Assembly: GCA_016931625.1 (NCBI GenBank)
Contig: JAFGEK010000094.1
Location: 1-45,003 of the forward strand
Direction: 5' to 3'
From: Deltaproteobacteria bacterium
GTDB lineage: Bacteria; Myxococcota; XYA12-FULL-58-9; JAFGEK01
DNA length: 45,003 nt
A program made the translations under genes and the position numbers. The notes beneath the pieces are model-generated. The model ran no database searches. It was not told where the DNA came from and saw nothing but the letters and a program-made list of their open reading frames with translations. Position 1 is the stretch's first letter. Every line of letters begins with the position of its first letter. This document shows, in pieces, positions 15,219 through 23,734 of the stretch.

Positions 15219-15830
15219 TTAAGGCCTCTCGTTGTTATCGTTTGGTTTTGCGAAGTCTGGCTCAACGCGTTCTGTTTGTGAAAATACTTTAGCGAACGAA
15301 CCCTGATTTTCTGTTGCCTTTTGATTGATATCAGCTAGTAGTGTTATCCCTTTGTCATTTCCCGCGCCTATCAAATACTTATATTTACCAAAAACCTCAA
15401 TGATGAATAATGTATGACGAGTATCAAGAGGGCAACGTTCGATTATTTTTAATATACCTTGAGTGCGGATTTTACCTCGCCCAAGACGCCAAAGCACGAT
15501 TTTGCCAAGGCCGTAAATTAAGGCTACCACAAAAGCTAACGATAATAACGTTCGCCAAATTTGACTCATCAAACTATGGCTTTCGTCTTCATGGCTTTTA
15601 TCTTCTTTAGATTTGGTATTACTAAGGCTAATATCGTATGAGGATGGCGGTGGTTCTTTGGCATTTAGGTCAATATTAGGAGTATTTTTGTCAAATAGTG
15701 TTTGAGTACTATTAGCTTTTGTATTTTCTGATGTAGCTATATTAATATTAGTTTTAAGCGAGTTTTCCGGTATGGGTTGTTTATCGCTAGCAGCGAGAAC
15801 GAATAATATTGAAAATAATATCTGATACAT
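15219..15830 (-). CDS. FliO-like single-pass membrane protein in the T3SS operon
   Basis: A 203-residue protein with an N-terminal signal segment (ILFSILFVLAA), an extended Ser/Asn/Lys-rich periplasmic stretch to about residue 85, one membrane helix at about 93-115 (IWRTLLSLAFVVALIYGLGKIVLW), and a small cytoplasmic beta domain (GILKIIERCPLDTRHTLFIIEV...YLIGAG). That layout and the L-x-R-x-P-L-x-x-R-x-x-L-x-x-x-E pattern are those of flagellar FliO, which helps assemble the FliP ring. The ATG at 15830 lies 10 bases after the sctQ stop; a TTG at 15854 would overlap sctQ. It stands between sctQ and sctR, exactly where fliO stands in flagellar operons. Common injectisome operons lack such a gene, so its presence here is informative. 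Confidence 0.75.
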   Translation of the reverse strand: MYQILFSILFVLAASDKQPIPENSLKTNINIATSENTKANSTQTLFDKNTPNIDLNAKEPPPSSYDISLSNTKSKEDKSHEDESHSLMSQIWRTLLSLAFVVALIYGLGKIVLWRLGRGKIRTQGILKIIERCPLDTRHTLFIIEVFGKYKYLIGAGNDKGITLLADINQKATENQGSFAKVFSQTERVEPDFAKPNDNNERP

Positions 15831-15840
15831 GAGATTTATT

Positions 15841-17142
15841 TTAAGGTGCCCCAATAATTTGAATTAAACGAACGCCGAGTTCACCGTCAACTTCAATAAG
15901 TTCACCACGAGCAAATAGTTTACTATTTACTACTAGGTCAACTGGGTCATTGGCGCCGCGGGGTAAGCGTAATACTTGGCCCTTATGCAAACGTACGACT
16001 TGAGCAGTGTTCATGCGAATACGCCCAAGTTCAATGACCACCGGTGCATCAATATCACGTAGCAGACCTTCGGTCTCTTCTAAGTTTGCTTCATTTAGAG
16101 CTTGATTTTCAGACATAGTGTTATCGATTTCTTTATCCGGGTTGACTTCTTCAGTCATCGGCATCTCCACAGGTTGTTCTTCAACAACAATCTCAATTAT
16201 TTCAGCGCGTGGTTGTTCTTCTTCGGTAAAGCGACAACGCAATCCGCCATTTTTGCCCGCGCCGATACGAACAAATAGCTCACCGCGAATGCTATCAGCA
16301 GTTTTTAAAAGGCTATGATTTTCAATGATAATAATATCGCCATGTTCAAGATTAGCAAAATCTGCAGCATGCAAATCAGGCAGAGTTGCGATTTCAAAGC
16401 GAGCCGAAACTTCTGTATCACTAAGTGTTTGCAGAATAGTCTGCATATAAATTTGTTCTAAAGAATTAGCACCGCTTTGCGCAATGGTTTTACCAAAAGA
16501 CTCGGTAACCAGGCTGCCCGGAATGAGAATACGAGCATAGCCTAAGCGTTTGCCAACAGCGACACGAAAACCTAAAACAACGTATTCTGATTCACTATCA
16601 ATTAAAAATTGCACATCATCTAATTTTTGTGAAAATTTATCTAAAGTTAAAGCAAGTTCATGGCCGGTTTGCATTCCATCATGAAATAAAGACAATATCT
16701 TAAGCAGCAAAAATGAAAGTACCCCTTCTTCAATTTCAGTAAGTGGCCTTATTATTCGGTGACTTTCACCTGTGCCACCTAGCAGTCGTTCAACTGCAAA
16801 AGCTGCAAGGCTAAGATCTAAATCAACAATTATTTTATGTTCACTAGGAGCTGCGCCAATTACTAGCAAACAGCTAGTTGCTGGTATCATGGGAGCAATA
16901 TCGCGACGAGCGATGATTTTCATATCAGGAGGTAATACGTTGCAGGGCTCTTTTAAATATCGCTGCAGTAATTCTACCAAAGTTGGATAAAATTCGGCTT
17001 CAAGAGGACGACTACCGAAATAATTCATCATTGTCGCTTCTAAAGCGACTTCGGTGCGGCTCATCCGCTTAAGATTAGTAAATGTAAAAGGGCGAATTGA
17101 TGTCATACGTGAAGCTGCCAATTTGGCAATCGACGCTAGCAC
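15841..17142 (-). CDS. sctQ: T3SS cytoplasmic ring protein SctQ (FliM/FliN-type, SpoA domains)
   Basis: A 433-residue sorting-platform/C-ring protein. The N-terminal half is a FliM-like middle domain (IEEGVLSFLLLKILSLFHDG). A first SpoA domain covers about residues 250-310 and a second about 365-430 (VVIELGRIRMNTAQVVRLHKG...LFARGELIEVDGELGVRLIQI), joined by a Glu-rich linker. One protein with two SpoA domains is the SctQ form; flagella use separate FliM and FliN. The frame opens with GTG at 17142, overlapping the upstream TAG by one base; an ATG at 17106 (MTSIRPF) is an alternative start. SctQ binds the ATPase complex and chaperone-loaded substrates below the export gate. The Glu-rich linker might allow a separate SctQ-C product, as in other systems, but I see no clear internal start. 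Confidence 0.87.
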   Translation of the reverse strand: MLASIAKLAASRMTSIRPFTFTNLKRMSRTEVALEATMMNYFGSRPLEAEFYPTLVELLQRYLKEPCNVLPPDMKIIARRDIAPMIPATSCLLVIGAAPSEHKIIVDLDLSLAAFAVERLLGGTGESHRIIRPLTEIEEGVLSFLLLKILSLFHDGMQTGHELALTLDKFSQKLDDVQFLIDSESEYVVLGFRVAVGKRLGYARILIPGSLVTESFGKTIAQSGANSLEQIYMQTILQTLSDTEVSARFEIATLPDLHAADFANLEHGDIIIIENHSLLKTADSIRGELFVRIGAGKNGGLRCRFTEEEQPRAEIIEIVVEEQPVEMPMTEEVNPDKEIDNTMSENQALNEANLEETEGLLRDIDAPVVIELGRIRMNTAQVVRLHKGQVLRLPRGANDPVDLVVNSKLFARGELIEVDGELGVRLIQIIGAP

Positions 17143-17999
17143 TACCTTTGTATAACTTCAAGTCGTTCGAGTGTAAGACCTCGGTGACCGAAAGCTCGTG
17201 CTAAGGCGCCTTCACTCGCTTTTACTAAACGAGCGACATTTTTATCATCGGTGTGGAATTTGCATGAAATTTTTCCGCCATTGCTGACGATATCTAATCT
17301 AGCTCCGCTTAATATATCGCTTTTTAGCTCAATGGTAAATTGGCTTAGCCCTTCTGCGTTTACTCCCGAAAAAACGCGGTTAACTATAGTTTCAAGTAAG
17401 TGTTGGGGCAGAGTAGCTTGATGACCTGCATGTGCATGTGCAGCAGCTTGAGCTTGTATTGCCATATCTTGTTGACCTTGCTCTGAGCTGTTACTGCCAT
17501 CATTATCTTGTGAGCCACTATTATTTTTATTGTTTGCATTACCACCCTGATTATCATCACCAGAAATGGCTGCTAAGCGGTCTGAATCGAGACGTGCTTG
17601 TTCTTCACGCTCTTCTGCCTTAAATGTTTCATTGCGCTCTTCTTTGCGTTCAGCTTCGCTTAAAGAATCATCACGTTGAACAATATTATCAACGCGGGAT
17701 TGCTCAACTTGTTTTTCGCCTTGTTTTTCTAGCATTTTATTTAACCTACGCGCATCAATACCACTGCGTGCTAAAAGCGCGCTATTTGCTTGATGACGAG
17801 CGGTGGCTTTTTGTTGCAGTTGCGACTTATTTTTTGCCTGCATTTGCTGTTTGAAGGCGTTTTGTGAAGCTACCTGTTTTTCGGCTACCAGCTTTTGAAA
17901 ATTTTCGCCGACTTGTTTGCTTTTAGTGCGCTGTAAATCTTCAGCGCGACGTTTGTCATCATATCTTTGAGCTTGTCGTTCTTCTTCTACTCGAGTCAT
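17142..17999 (-). CDS. sctP: T3SS needle-length regulator SctP (FliK-like)
   Basis: A 285-residue protein. Residues 1-130 are charged and Gln-rich, predicted long helix (RYDDKRRAEDLQRTKSKQV), 130-190 are low-complexity Asn/Gly/Ser/Gln, and 195-285 match the FliK C-terminal/Flg_hook domain (FTIELKSDILSGARLDIVSNGGKISCKFHTDD..VARLV..ALARAFGHRGLTLERLEV). A ruler-like N-terminus with a C-terminal substrate-switch domain is the known FliK/SctP design: the protein is exported while the rod or needle grows, then stops its growth. AGG seven bases before the ATG supports the start. Its stop overlaps the sctQ GTG by one base. The position between sctO and sctQ agrees with the assignment. Confidence 0.82.
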   Translation of the reverse strand: MTRVEEERQAQRYDDKRRAEDLQRTKSKQVGENFQKLVAEKQVASQNAFKQQMQAKNKSQLQQKATARHQANSALLARSGIDARRLNKMLEKQGEKQVEQSRVDNIVQRDDSLSEAERKEERNETFKAEEREEQARLDSDRLAAISGDDNQGGNANNKNNSGSQDNDGSNSSEQGQQDMAIQAQAAAHAHAGHQATLPQHLLETIVNRVFSGVNAEGLSQFTIELKSDILSGARLDIVSNGGKISCKFHTDDKNVARLVKASEGALARAFGHRGLTLERLEVIQR

Positions 18000-18052
18000 A
18001 CCTATACCTACTTTGGTTTATACTCTTTCGGTTGTTTTTTGCCATACAGCAA

Positions 18053-18550
18053 CTAAAAACGATCATTTCGCATAAATATTTGTTGTGCTAACTCATCCAT
18101 ATTTTCTTCTTCCTTTTGTTGAATTTTCTTTTTCCATTCTTCTATTTGTTTTTCTTTATGTTTTTCAAGGGCTTTGAGCTCTTGATTTGCTAGCATTAAT
18201 GCCTGACGTGCATTGTCCATTTCTTGTTTTTTATATTCTACGACAGCTTTTTGCGCTTCGATAGCTTGCTTTTGCATTTCTTCTTGTTCTTGCAAGCGTT
18301 GAATGTAGGTATTGGCACCAACTACATCTTGTGCCGACATTTCGCCCCGCATAGATTTTTCAGCATATTCACGGCGTTTTTGTTCACGGCGAGCTTCCAT
18401 ACGCTTAAGCTCAAGCTCCATTTGTTTTTGTTTTTCTTCTTCGCTTTTATGCGCAGCTATAGCCTCGCCAAATGCTTTTTCAGCTTCTTCTTTGTTGCGT
18501 TCGCGTATTTCGAGTAACGCTTGCAGTCGATACTCGGGCGTATTAGCCAT
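18053..18550 (-). CDS. sctO: T3SS stalk protein SctO (FliJ-like coiled coil)
   Basis: A 165-residue protein that is almost wholly charged helix: repeated E/K/Q-rich heptads (EEEKQKQMELELKRMEARREQKRREYAEKSM and on) with no globular part. FliJ/SctO is a small antiparallel coiled coil inserted in the hexameric ATPase, linking it to the export gate and recycling chaperones. Sequence identity in this family is low, so the call rests on the coiled-coil nature, size, and position directly after sctN and before the FliK-like gene. GGAG lies six bases before the ATG. Confidence 0.82.
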   Translation of the reverse strand: MANTPEYRLQALLEIRERNKEEAEKAFGEAIAAHKSEEEKQKQMELELKRMEARREQKRREYAEKSMRGEMSAQDVVGANTYIQRLQEQEEMQKQAIEAQKAVVEYKKQEMDNARQALMLANQELKALEKHKEKQIEEWKKKIQQKEEENMDELAQQIFMRNDRF

Positions 18551-18589
18551 CTATTTCTCCAGCAGATAGGAGCCGACAGGGTAATGTCC

Positions 18590-18609
18590 CTTATCTTGCC
18601 TTATCTTGC
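18590..18609. repeat. 10-base tandem repeat CTTATCTTGC x2 at the sctN stop
   Basis: Two exact adjacent copies. The sctN stop (TAA, 18601-18603) lies in the second copy and the repeat continues into the sctN-sctO gap, next to GGGACATTACCC on the minus strand. It looks like a small local duplication with no coding effect. Confidence 0.5.
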
Positions 18610-19941
18610 ATCAGCAAAAAGCGCGACTAGCTTTTGTATAGTTGTTTCAAAATCATCATATTCATCGGTGGGTTGCCTTAAGAAAGCCTCAACTTCTTCG
18701 ATTTTATCGATAGCATAGTCAGTTTTAGGATCAGTGCCATATTGATAAGCGCCAAGCAGAATCAAATCACGCTGCTTTTCATAAATTGCTAACACTTCGC
18801 GTAATTTGCTGGCGGCTTGTTTATGTTCGGGACTGACAATTCCAGTCATAACACGTGATAATGAAGGCAATACATCAACCGCTGGCCAATGATTACGTGC
18901 ACCTAAAGCACGATTAAGAATGATGTGACCGTCAAGAATACCACGCACTTCATCAGCGATAGGTTCATCCATGTCGCCGGCTTGCACCAAAATAGTATAC
19001 AGGGCGCTAATCGAGCCACTTTCGTTATTACCGGTGCGCTCCATTAAACGCGGAATTTGTGCAAAAACACTCGGAGGATAACCTTGCCGTGCGGGTGGTT
19101 CACCAATAGCAAGGCCAATTTCGCGTTGGGCGCGGGCAAAACGAGTCGAACTATCCATCATATACATGACTTTTTGGCCCTGATCGCGAAACCATTCTGC
19201 AATTGCTGTAGATACAAATGCACTTTTTAAACGCACCAGCGCAGGTTCATTTGAAGTGGCAACTACTACAACAGATTTTTTACGGCCTTCGTCGCCCAAC
19301 GATTCTTCGATAAAATCAAGAACTTCGCGACCACGTTCACCGATTAGACAGGTAACGACTACTTCAGCCGCTGTATTACGGGCAATTTGGCCCATTAGGG
19401 TAGATTTGCCGACACCAGAACCCGCAAATAGACCAATACGTTGGCCCAAACCAAAAGTGAGCAAACCATCGATAACTCGTACCCCCATAGCGATGGGTTC
19501 AGTAACACGTTTTCGTTTCATCGCATCAGGAGCAGGTCGGTCAACCGCCCAATCAGTTAGATCAGGAATGTTATCAAGGGGAGGGCCACCATCAATTGGT
19601 CGGCCTAAGCCATCAATAATACGACCAAGTAAACCCCAACCGCATTTAATCGAAAAGGGTTTACCGCTGGGGATAACTTCACAATCTGGACCGATACCAT
19701 ATGCTTCGCCCAAGGGCATTAGCATTACCGCTTCATCACGAAAGCCAACAACTTCGCAAGTCACGCGGTGCTGGCTGCCGGTATCGATATAGCACATTTC
19801 ACCAATGCGCACGCCGGGAACCGTGGCTTTTATTACTAAACCAGTGACTTCAGTCACACGACCGCGAACATTAATGGTTTCGGCTTGTTCGACAGCCTTG
19901 ATATATTTACTAAGATCGATAATTGGCGCTGTGCTCGCCAT
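18601..19941 (-). CDS. sctN: T3SS ATPase SctN (FliI/YscN family)
   Basis: A 446-residue ATPase related to the F1 beta subunit that, as a hexamer below the gate, strips chaperones from and unfolds substrates. Walker A is AGSGVGKST (about 173-181), followed by CLIGERGREVLDFIEES, KVMYMMDSSTRFARAQREIGLAIGEPPARQGYPPSVFAQIPRLMER (Walker B and the family signature) and the C-terminal SRVMTGIVSPEH. The beta-barrel N-terminus (RGRVTEVTGLVIKATVPG) is complete and the length is normal. GGAG five bases before the ATG supports the start. It is first in the operon, with a plausible promoter 25-60 bases upstream. Confidence 0.95.
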   Translation of the reverse strand: MASTAPIIDLSKYIKAVEQAETINVRGRVTEVTGLVIKATVPGVRIGEMCYIDTGSQHRVTCEVVGFRDEAVMLMPLGEAYGIGPDCEVIPSGKPFSIKCGWGLLGRIIDGLGRPIDGGPPLDNIPDLTDWAVDRPAPDAMKRKRVTEPIAMGVRVIDGLLTFGLGQRIGLFAGSGVGKSTLMGQIARNTAAEVVVTCLIGERGREVLDFIEESLGDEGRKKSVVVVATSNEPALVRLKSAFVSTAIAEWFRDQGQKVMYMMDSSTRFARAQREIGLAIGEPPARQGYPPSVFAQIPRLMERTGNNESGSISALYTILVQAGDMDEPIADEVRGILDGHIILNRALGARNHWPAVDVLPSLSRVMTGIVSPEHKQAASKLREVLAIYEKQRDLILLGAYQYGTDPKTDYAIDKIEEVEAFLRQPTDEYDDFETTIQKLVALFADAR

Positions 19942-20254
19942 GAACTCTCCGTTTAGTATTTTGAACTATTTATTATAACTAATAAAATCGATAATGGTCC
20001 ATACTGATAAGTAAATGAACATTATTTTAAAAAATTTCCGCCAAAAATATTGCTTTTTTATAAGTTTTTGCTGTTCTTTTTCAGCCAACAGCATTGGTGA
20101 CAGACACCGTTAGCATCTTGAGTGTTGCCTCCATTCTTATAACCCACCGTTATTAATGCGGAAATTTTTGGTGGCACTTGCACAAATGTAATAGGGGTTG
20201 ACAGTTAGGTAAATAAATTTATTGATACTTGTGGTTGAGTATGAAGGCTATTGA
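19942..20254. other. 313-base intergenic region upstream of sctN, with REP-like fragments
   Basis: Beside the sctN promoter it holds CCGCCAAAAAT (20038-20048) and its near inverted copy ATTTTTGGTGG (20164-20174), which pair with one G-U over 115 bases. Between them is GGTGACAGACACC (20096-20108) and two ACCGTTA cores. The short dyads recall REP-type repeats, but only one unit is present, so this is a weak suggestion. No gene is seen. Confidence 0.3.
19972..20001 (-). promoter_or_regulatory. Possible promoter of the sct operon
   Basis: On the minus strand, TGGACC (20001-19996) and TATAAT (19977-19972) are separated by 18 bases. The -10 box is consensus and the -35 box has four of six. A start near 19965 would leave about 24 bases to the sctN ATG. 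No regulator site is recognised. Confidence 0.45.
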
Positions 20255-21238
20255 TTAAAGGTCGTTAGTCCAATCTGGTAGGTTTTTTGCATGTTGGTAT
20301 GCTTTATTAATGGCGTCTTGCAGAGCTTTTAGTTTTTTGTTCATATCATCTGGTATCATTTTTTGAGCTTGTATTAACTTTGCTTTTTGTGCTTTTAGCT
20401 GATCTCGTTCCTTAGTTAATTCGGAAAACAATTTAAAATCCTCGCTAATATATAAATAAGGATTTACTTTTTTTTCTTCATTAATAAATTTTAAAAGGGT
20501 TTCAAGTGCCTTAATTTCTTTTAGATGTGCCTTAGTAAACTGTTTGTAGCCATGGTCAGCATTATCATGATTACTGCCATCAAAGCTTTTATTATCTTCA
20601 CAAATTGAATTATATTGATCTCTTAGCGTAGCCAAACTATCTCTGAATTCTTTTGATACTCGTCCAATATGGTCAATTAGAGAATTTTTATTGGTAGTAG
20701 CTTCAGGTAGGCCATATTTTTTTGCGGTATTTGACGATGTTACTTGGTTTGGGTAATGCGGAGTTGGGCTCGATTGTTCATCAGTGCATGTAGCTACTAT
20801 CTGGTTTGCGCTTGGTTTTTTATCTGTTGGAAAGATATCTATACTGGCAGTGAGTAGATTTTTAAGCTTAGTGCGTAGAGTATTTGTATCAGCATTTGTT
20901 TGATTGACTGGTAGATCTGGAGCTTGTAGGTCATATACAGGATGACATCGCGTAATTAGCGATAATATTTCCCAGGCTAATTCCCCAACCGTTATATTAT
21001 TATCAGCTTTGCAAATGTTATTGGGGTTAGCTATTGTTTCTTGATAAATTGCGATGATTTTATCCCAATTGATGTTGATATCTTTAATGCTAAGGTAATC
21101 AAGCTCTTTAATACGGGAATTTTTATTTGATAATTTGGCAATGAGATTTTTTCCAACAAAACGTTCGTAAGATGGCCTTTGCGAGATTTGATCGATTTCA
21201 CATAATTCTTGATTAGAAATTGAATTAAGATTTGCCAT
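20255..21238 (-). CDS. Hypothetical helical protein, possible T3SS substrate
   Basis: A 327-residue protein not recognised. It starts MANLNSISNQELCEIDQISQ, has no signal peptide or membrane segment, and the first 30 residues are rich in Asn, Ser, Gln and Ile. The middle (about residues 110-175) is a Thr/Asn/Pro-rich linker; the C-terminal third is charged helix (ELTKERDQLKAQKAKLIQAQ). It lies directly upstream of the sct operon on the same strand, but about 310 bases away with a promoter between. Position, N-terminal composition and helical tail fit a substrate or chaperone-dependent effector; nothing proves it. The Shine-Dalgarno is weak. Confidence 0.55.
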   Translation of the reverse strand: MANLNSISNQELCEIDQISQRPSYERFVGKNLIAKLSNKNSRIKELDYLSIKDININWDKIIAIYQETIANPNNICKADNNITVGELAWEILSLITRCHPVYDLQAPDLPVNQTNADTNTLRTKLKNLLTASIDIFPTDKKPSANQIVATCTDEQSSPTPHYPNQVTSSNTAKKYGLPEATTNKNSLIDHIGRVSKEFRDSLATLRDQYNSICEDNKSFDGSNHDNADHGYKQFTKAHLKEIKALETLLKFINEEKKVNPYLYISEDFKLFSELTKERDQLKAQKAKLIQAQKMIPDDMNKKLKALQDAINKAYQHAKNLPDWTNDL

Positions 21239-21383
21239 ATAGAATTCCGTATTTTTAAAAATCCTTGATTTTGATTATCGGTAAATAAGGTACAAAGTTG
21301 CTGTTTAAAAATTTTTAGAAGTGAAGTAATGATGCTGGGCACTATTAAACTTAACATTATATTTATTACCGCATGATTATCAA

Positions 21384-22490
21384 TTACAACGCTTCTCTTT
21401 GTTGCCAATCAGTTACCAATTTTTTAAGACGAGTTTCGGCAGAGATGCCGCTTTTAACTTCTACCCAGATCCCATCTGATAAACCAATTTCAATCTGACG
21501 ACGTTCAAATTGTTGTGGTGTGGTTTCAATTTCAACAAAGGTTTTATCTTTATCATAAACTATCCAAGCCTCATTAAGGCTTAATACTTGATCACGCTTG
21601 GCGACAATAATATCAGCGTTGGCACTATAGTTAGAACGCATAAAGTCACCTTCATCAAGTTTGACCGCAGCCCGCACTTCAAATTCAATAGTGCCTTCAC
21701 GTATTTGTCCTTTGGGTGCAATATATTCAAGAGCGCCGGAAAATTTTTTATCACCAAGAGCGCCGACAGTTATTGAAACCGGCATAGCGACTTTTAGCCG
21801 GCCAACCTCGGCTTCGTCAACACGACCCTGAAAAATAATATCTTTCATATCAGCAACACTGGCGATAGTAGTGCCTTCATTAAAAGTATTGGCCTCAATA
21901 ACGCTGCCGCCTTCTTTAACTGGTACTTCAAGAACCATGCCTGGTATAGTTGAATAAACCAAATTAGCAACATTACCTGCCTTTTTAGCGGCGCCAACTT
22001 TAAGTAATTGCAAATTATTTTCGGCGGTCTCTACTTCTTGTTCATGCAGTTTATAGCTGATTTCGTGACGCGAAAATTCAATATCAGAAATGGCATTATC
22101 TGCACGTAATGTTTGATAACGCTTAAATTCAGTTTTAGCATTGGTTAAATTTAATTTTGCTGCATTTAAAGTAGCCTCGGCTTGATTTACTTTTACTGCA
22201 TCAGGAATAATTTGAATTTCAGCAAGTAAAGTTTTACGTTTAACAAAGTCACCTGGCTCAACATAAAGCTTACTAATTACTCCTGATATATGGGCTTTCA
22301 TCGCTACTTCTTGGCGCGGCACAATTGAGCCGGGAGCAACAATCTTTTTAATAATGTCACGTATTTCTGGAGTAGCGGTTTTATATACAATCGGTTTTTC
22401 ATGTGCTTTTTTATAAAGATAAATTAGAGTCCAAATAAAGGCACCAAGAACAATCACTGTAATAAACAATGGTAATAGACGACGCATCAT
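21384..22490 (-). CDS. MacA/HlyD-type periplasmic adaptor of an ABC exporter
   Basis: A 368-residue membrane-fusion protein: an N-terminal membrane anchor (residues 4-26, LLPLFITVIVLGAFIWTLIYLY), a lipoyl half-motif (IVPRQEVAMKAHISGVISKLYVEPGDFVKRKTLLAEI), a helical hairpin (about residues 105-165), the second lipoyl half (VYSTIPGMVLEVPVKEGGSV) and beta-barrel/membrane-proximal domains. Such adaptors join inner-membrane ABC pumps to a TolC-type outer-membrane channel, which is not in this window. Its ATG overlaps the upstream permease stop (ATGA), so it is the last gene of a four-gene operon. The substrate cannot be read from sequence; MacAB-type pumps handle macrolides, peptides, siderophores or lipids. 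Confidence 0.9.
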   Translation of the reverse strand: MMRRLLPLFITVIVLGAFIWTLIYLYKKAHEKPIVYKTATPEIRDIIKKIVAPGSIVPRQEVAMKAHISGVISKLYVEPGDFVKRKTLLAEIQIIPDAVKVNQAEATLNAAKLNLTNAKTEFKRYQTLRADNAISDIEFSRHEISYKLHEQEVETAENNLQLLKVGAAKKAGNVANLVYSTIPGMVLEVPVKEGGSVIEANTFNEGTTIASVADMKDIIFQGRVDEAEVGRLKVAMPVSITVGALGDKKFSGALEYIAPKGQIREGTIEFEVRAAVKLDEGDFMRSNYSANADIIVAKRDQVLSLNEAWIVYDKDKTFVEIETTPQQFERRQIEIGLSDGIWVEVKSGISAETRLKKLVTDWQQREAL

Positions 22491-23734
22491 TCGGCCCTCA
22501 ATGCTTCAACAGGGTTAATGCGAGCTGCGTAACGAGCTGGTAGTAGACCAGCTAGTGCTCCAGAAATCATGAGCACTACAACAGCAAGCACAGCAGTATT
22601 AAAATCAACTTCAGGTTGATTAAGTGGTGCATCTTTTATTTGGCTTACAACACGTGATATGACATCAAGCAAACCCACACCAGCTACTAAGCCAGCATAA
22701 CCAGCAATTGAGGTGAGCGCGATAGCTTCTTTAGTAACCATTGCGATAATAGCTATAGGTGTTGCCCCCAAAGCTTTACGAATACCAAACTCGCGGGTAC
22801 GTTTTTTTACCGTCACTAACAAAATATTGCTGACGCCGAGGATACCCGCTAGCAGTGTAAGCATGCCAACAAACCAAACAAATTTTTCAATGCCATCAAA
22901 AAGCGAGGCTAGTTGATCAAACTTTTCGGCTCCATTAAAAGAGCCTATGGCTTGTAGATCGTCTGGATGTACTTGATGCCGTAATCGTAGTGTGCTTTTA
23001 ACAATATTTTCAGTATCAATTGCAGGGGCCGAGGGCGACAGAGTCAAGGCAAACCAATGAACGCTATTGCGCATATTAAAGGCCTGCTGACAGGTAGAAA
23101 AAGGAATAATTACCGCTGAGCGAACACGGTCACCCAAGAGCCCGCCTTTATCAGAATCTATTGTACCAACGACTTGAAAATTTACTCCTCTAATTTGTAT
23201 ATATTTACCGATTGGGTCAGTATCAAGAAAAAGTAATTTGTTGGCGTCGACACCTATAACTGCGATTTTGCGCGCTTCATTAAGGTCGCGATCATTAAAA
23301 TAGCGTCCGCGTTCTATTAAAAATGGTTCAACAAACTTGAAATCGACAACATCACCAGTGACCCGAAAAGTACCGGTGTGTTTGCTCGCCGTAACTTGCT
23401 CATCACGCCAGATACCTAAACGAAGTCGTGGGGCGACGTATTCAATACCAGATATGCGAGCGATAGCATCAATATCATCGTTGTTAAAACGAACATAACG
23501 ACCAGGTTGTAAACCTTGATATGGTATCGAGGTGCGCTCACTCCATATGTACAAGCTGCGAGTGACTAAACCACTAACATTTTTGCGGGTGCCGTGTTCA
23601 AACCCTTTACCAAGTCCGAGCATAACAATGAGCATAAATACGCCCCAAAAAACACTCATAGCGGTAAGTAGCGTACGAAACTTGTTGCGTTTAAGAGCAA
23701 CAACAATTTCTTGCCAAGAATCTAACCCGATCAT
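22487..23734 (-). CDS. MacB-like ABC transporter permease (second of a pair)
   Basis: A 415-residue permease: one N-terminal membrane helix (residues 20-42, LLTAMSVFWGVFMLIVMLGLGKG), a large periplasmic MacB core domain (about 45-280), then three C-terminal FtsX helices with the conserved VKKRTREFGIRKALGATP coupling segment and a final GLLPARYAARINPVEALRAE. MacB-type transporters work as mechanotransmission pumps acting on periplasmic substrates. Unlike E. coli MacB, the ATPase is a separate protein here. Its start overlaps the stop of the preceding permease (TAATG), so the two are coupled and may form a heterodimer. Confidence 0.92.
   Translation of the reverse strand: MIGLDSWQEIVVALKRNKFRTLLTAMSVFWGVFMLIVMLGLGKGFEHGTRKNVSGLVTRSLYIWSERTSIPYQGLQPGRYVRFNNDDIDAIARISGIEYVAPRLRLGIWRDEQVTASKHTGTFRVTGDVVDFKFVEPFLIERGRYFNDRDLNEARKIAVIGVDANKLLFLDTDPIGKYIQIRGVNFQVVGTIDSDKGGLLGDRVRSAVIIPFSTCQQAFNMRNSVHWFALTLSPSAPAIDTENIVKSTLRLRHQVHPDDLQAIGSFNGAEKFDQLASLFDGIEKFVWFVGMLTLLAGILGVSNILLVTVKKRTREFGIRKALGATPIAIIAMVTKEAIALTSIAGYAGLVAGVGLLDVISRVVSQIKDAPLNQPEVDFNTAVLAVVVLMISGALAGLLPARYAARINPVEALRAE

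Noticed and set aside
19256-19792. Plus-strand frame of 178 codons
   Set aside because: Antisense to the highly conserved sctN ATPase; Ser/Pro/Arg/Thr-rich as expected for a shadow.
13260-19941. Reading the operon as flagellar
   Set aside because: SctQ is a single fused two-SpoA protein and no flagellar hook, rod or motor gene is seen. The gate proteins alone could be either, so the rejection is provisional.
21031-21408. 125-codon minus-strand frame overlapping the 327-residue gene and the end of the adaptor
   Set aside because: Overlaps two better-supported frames, has no ribosome binding site, and is Ile/Lys-rich as any AT-rich shadow would be.
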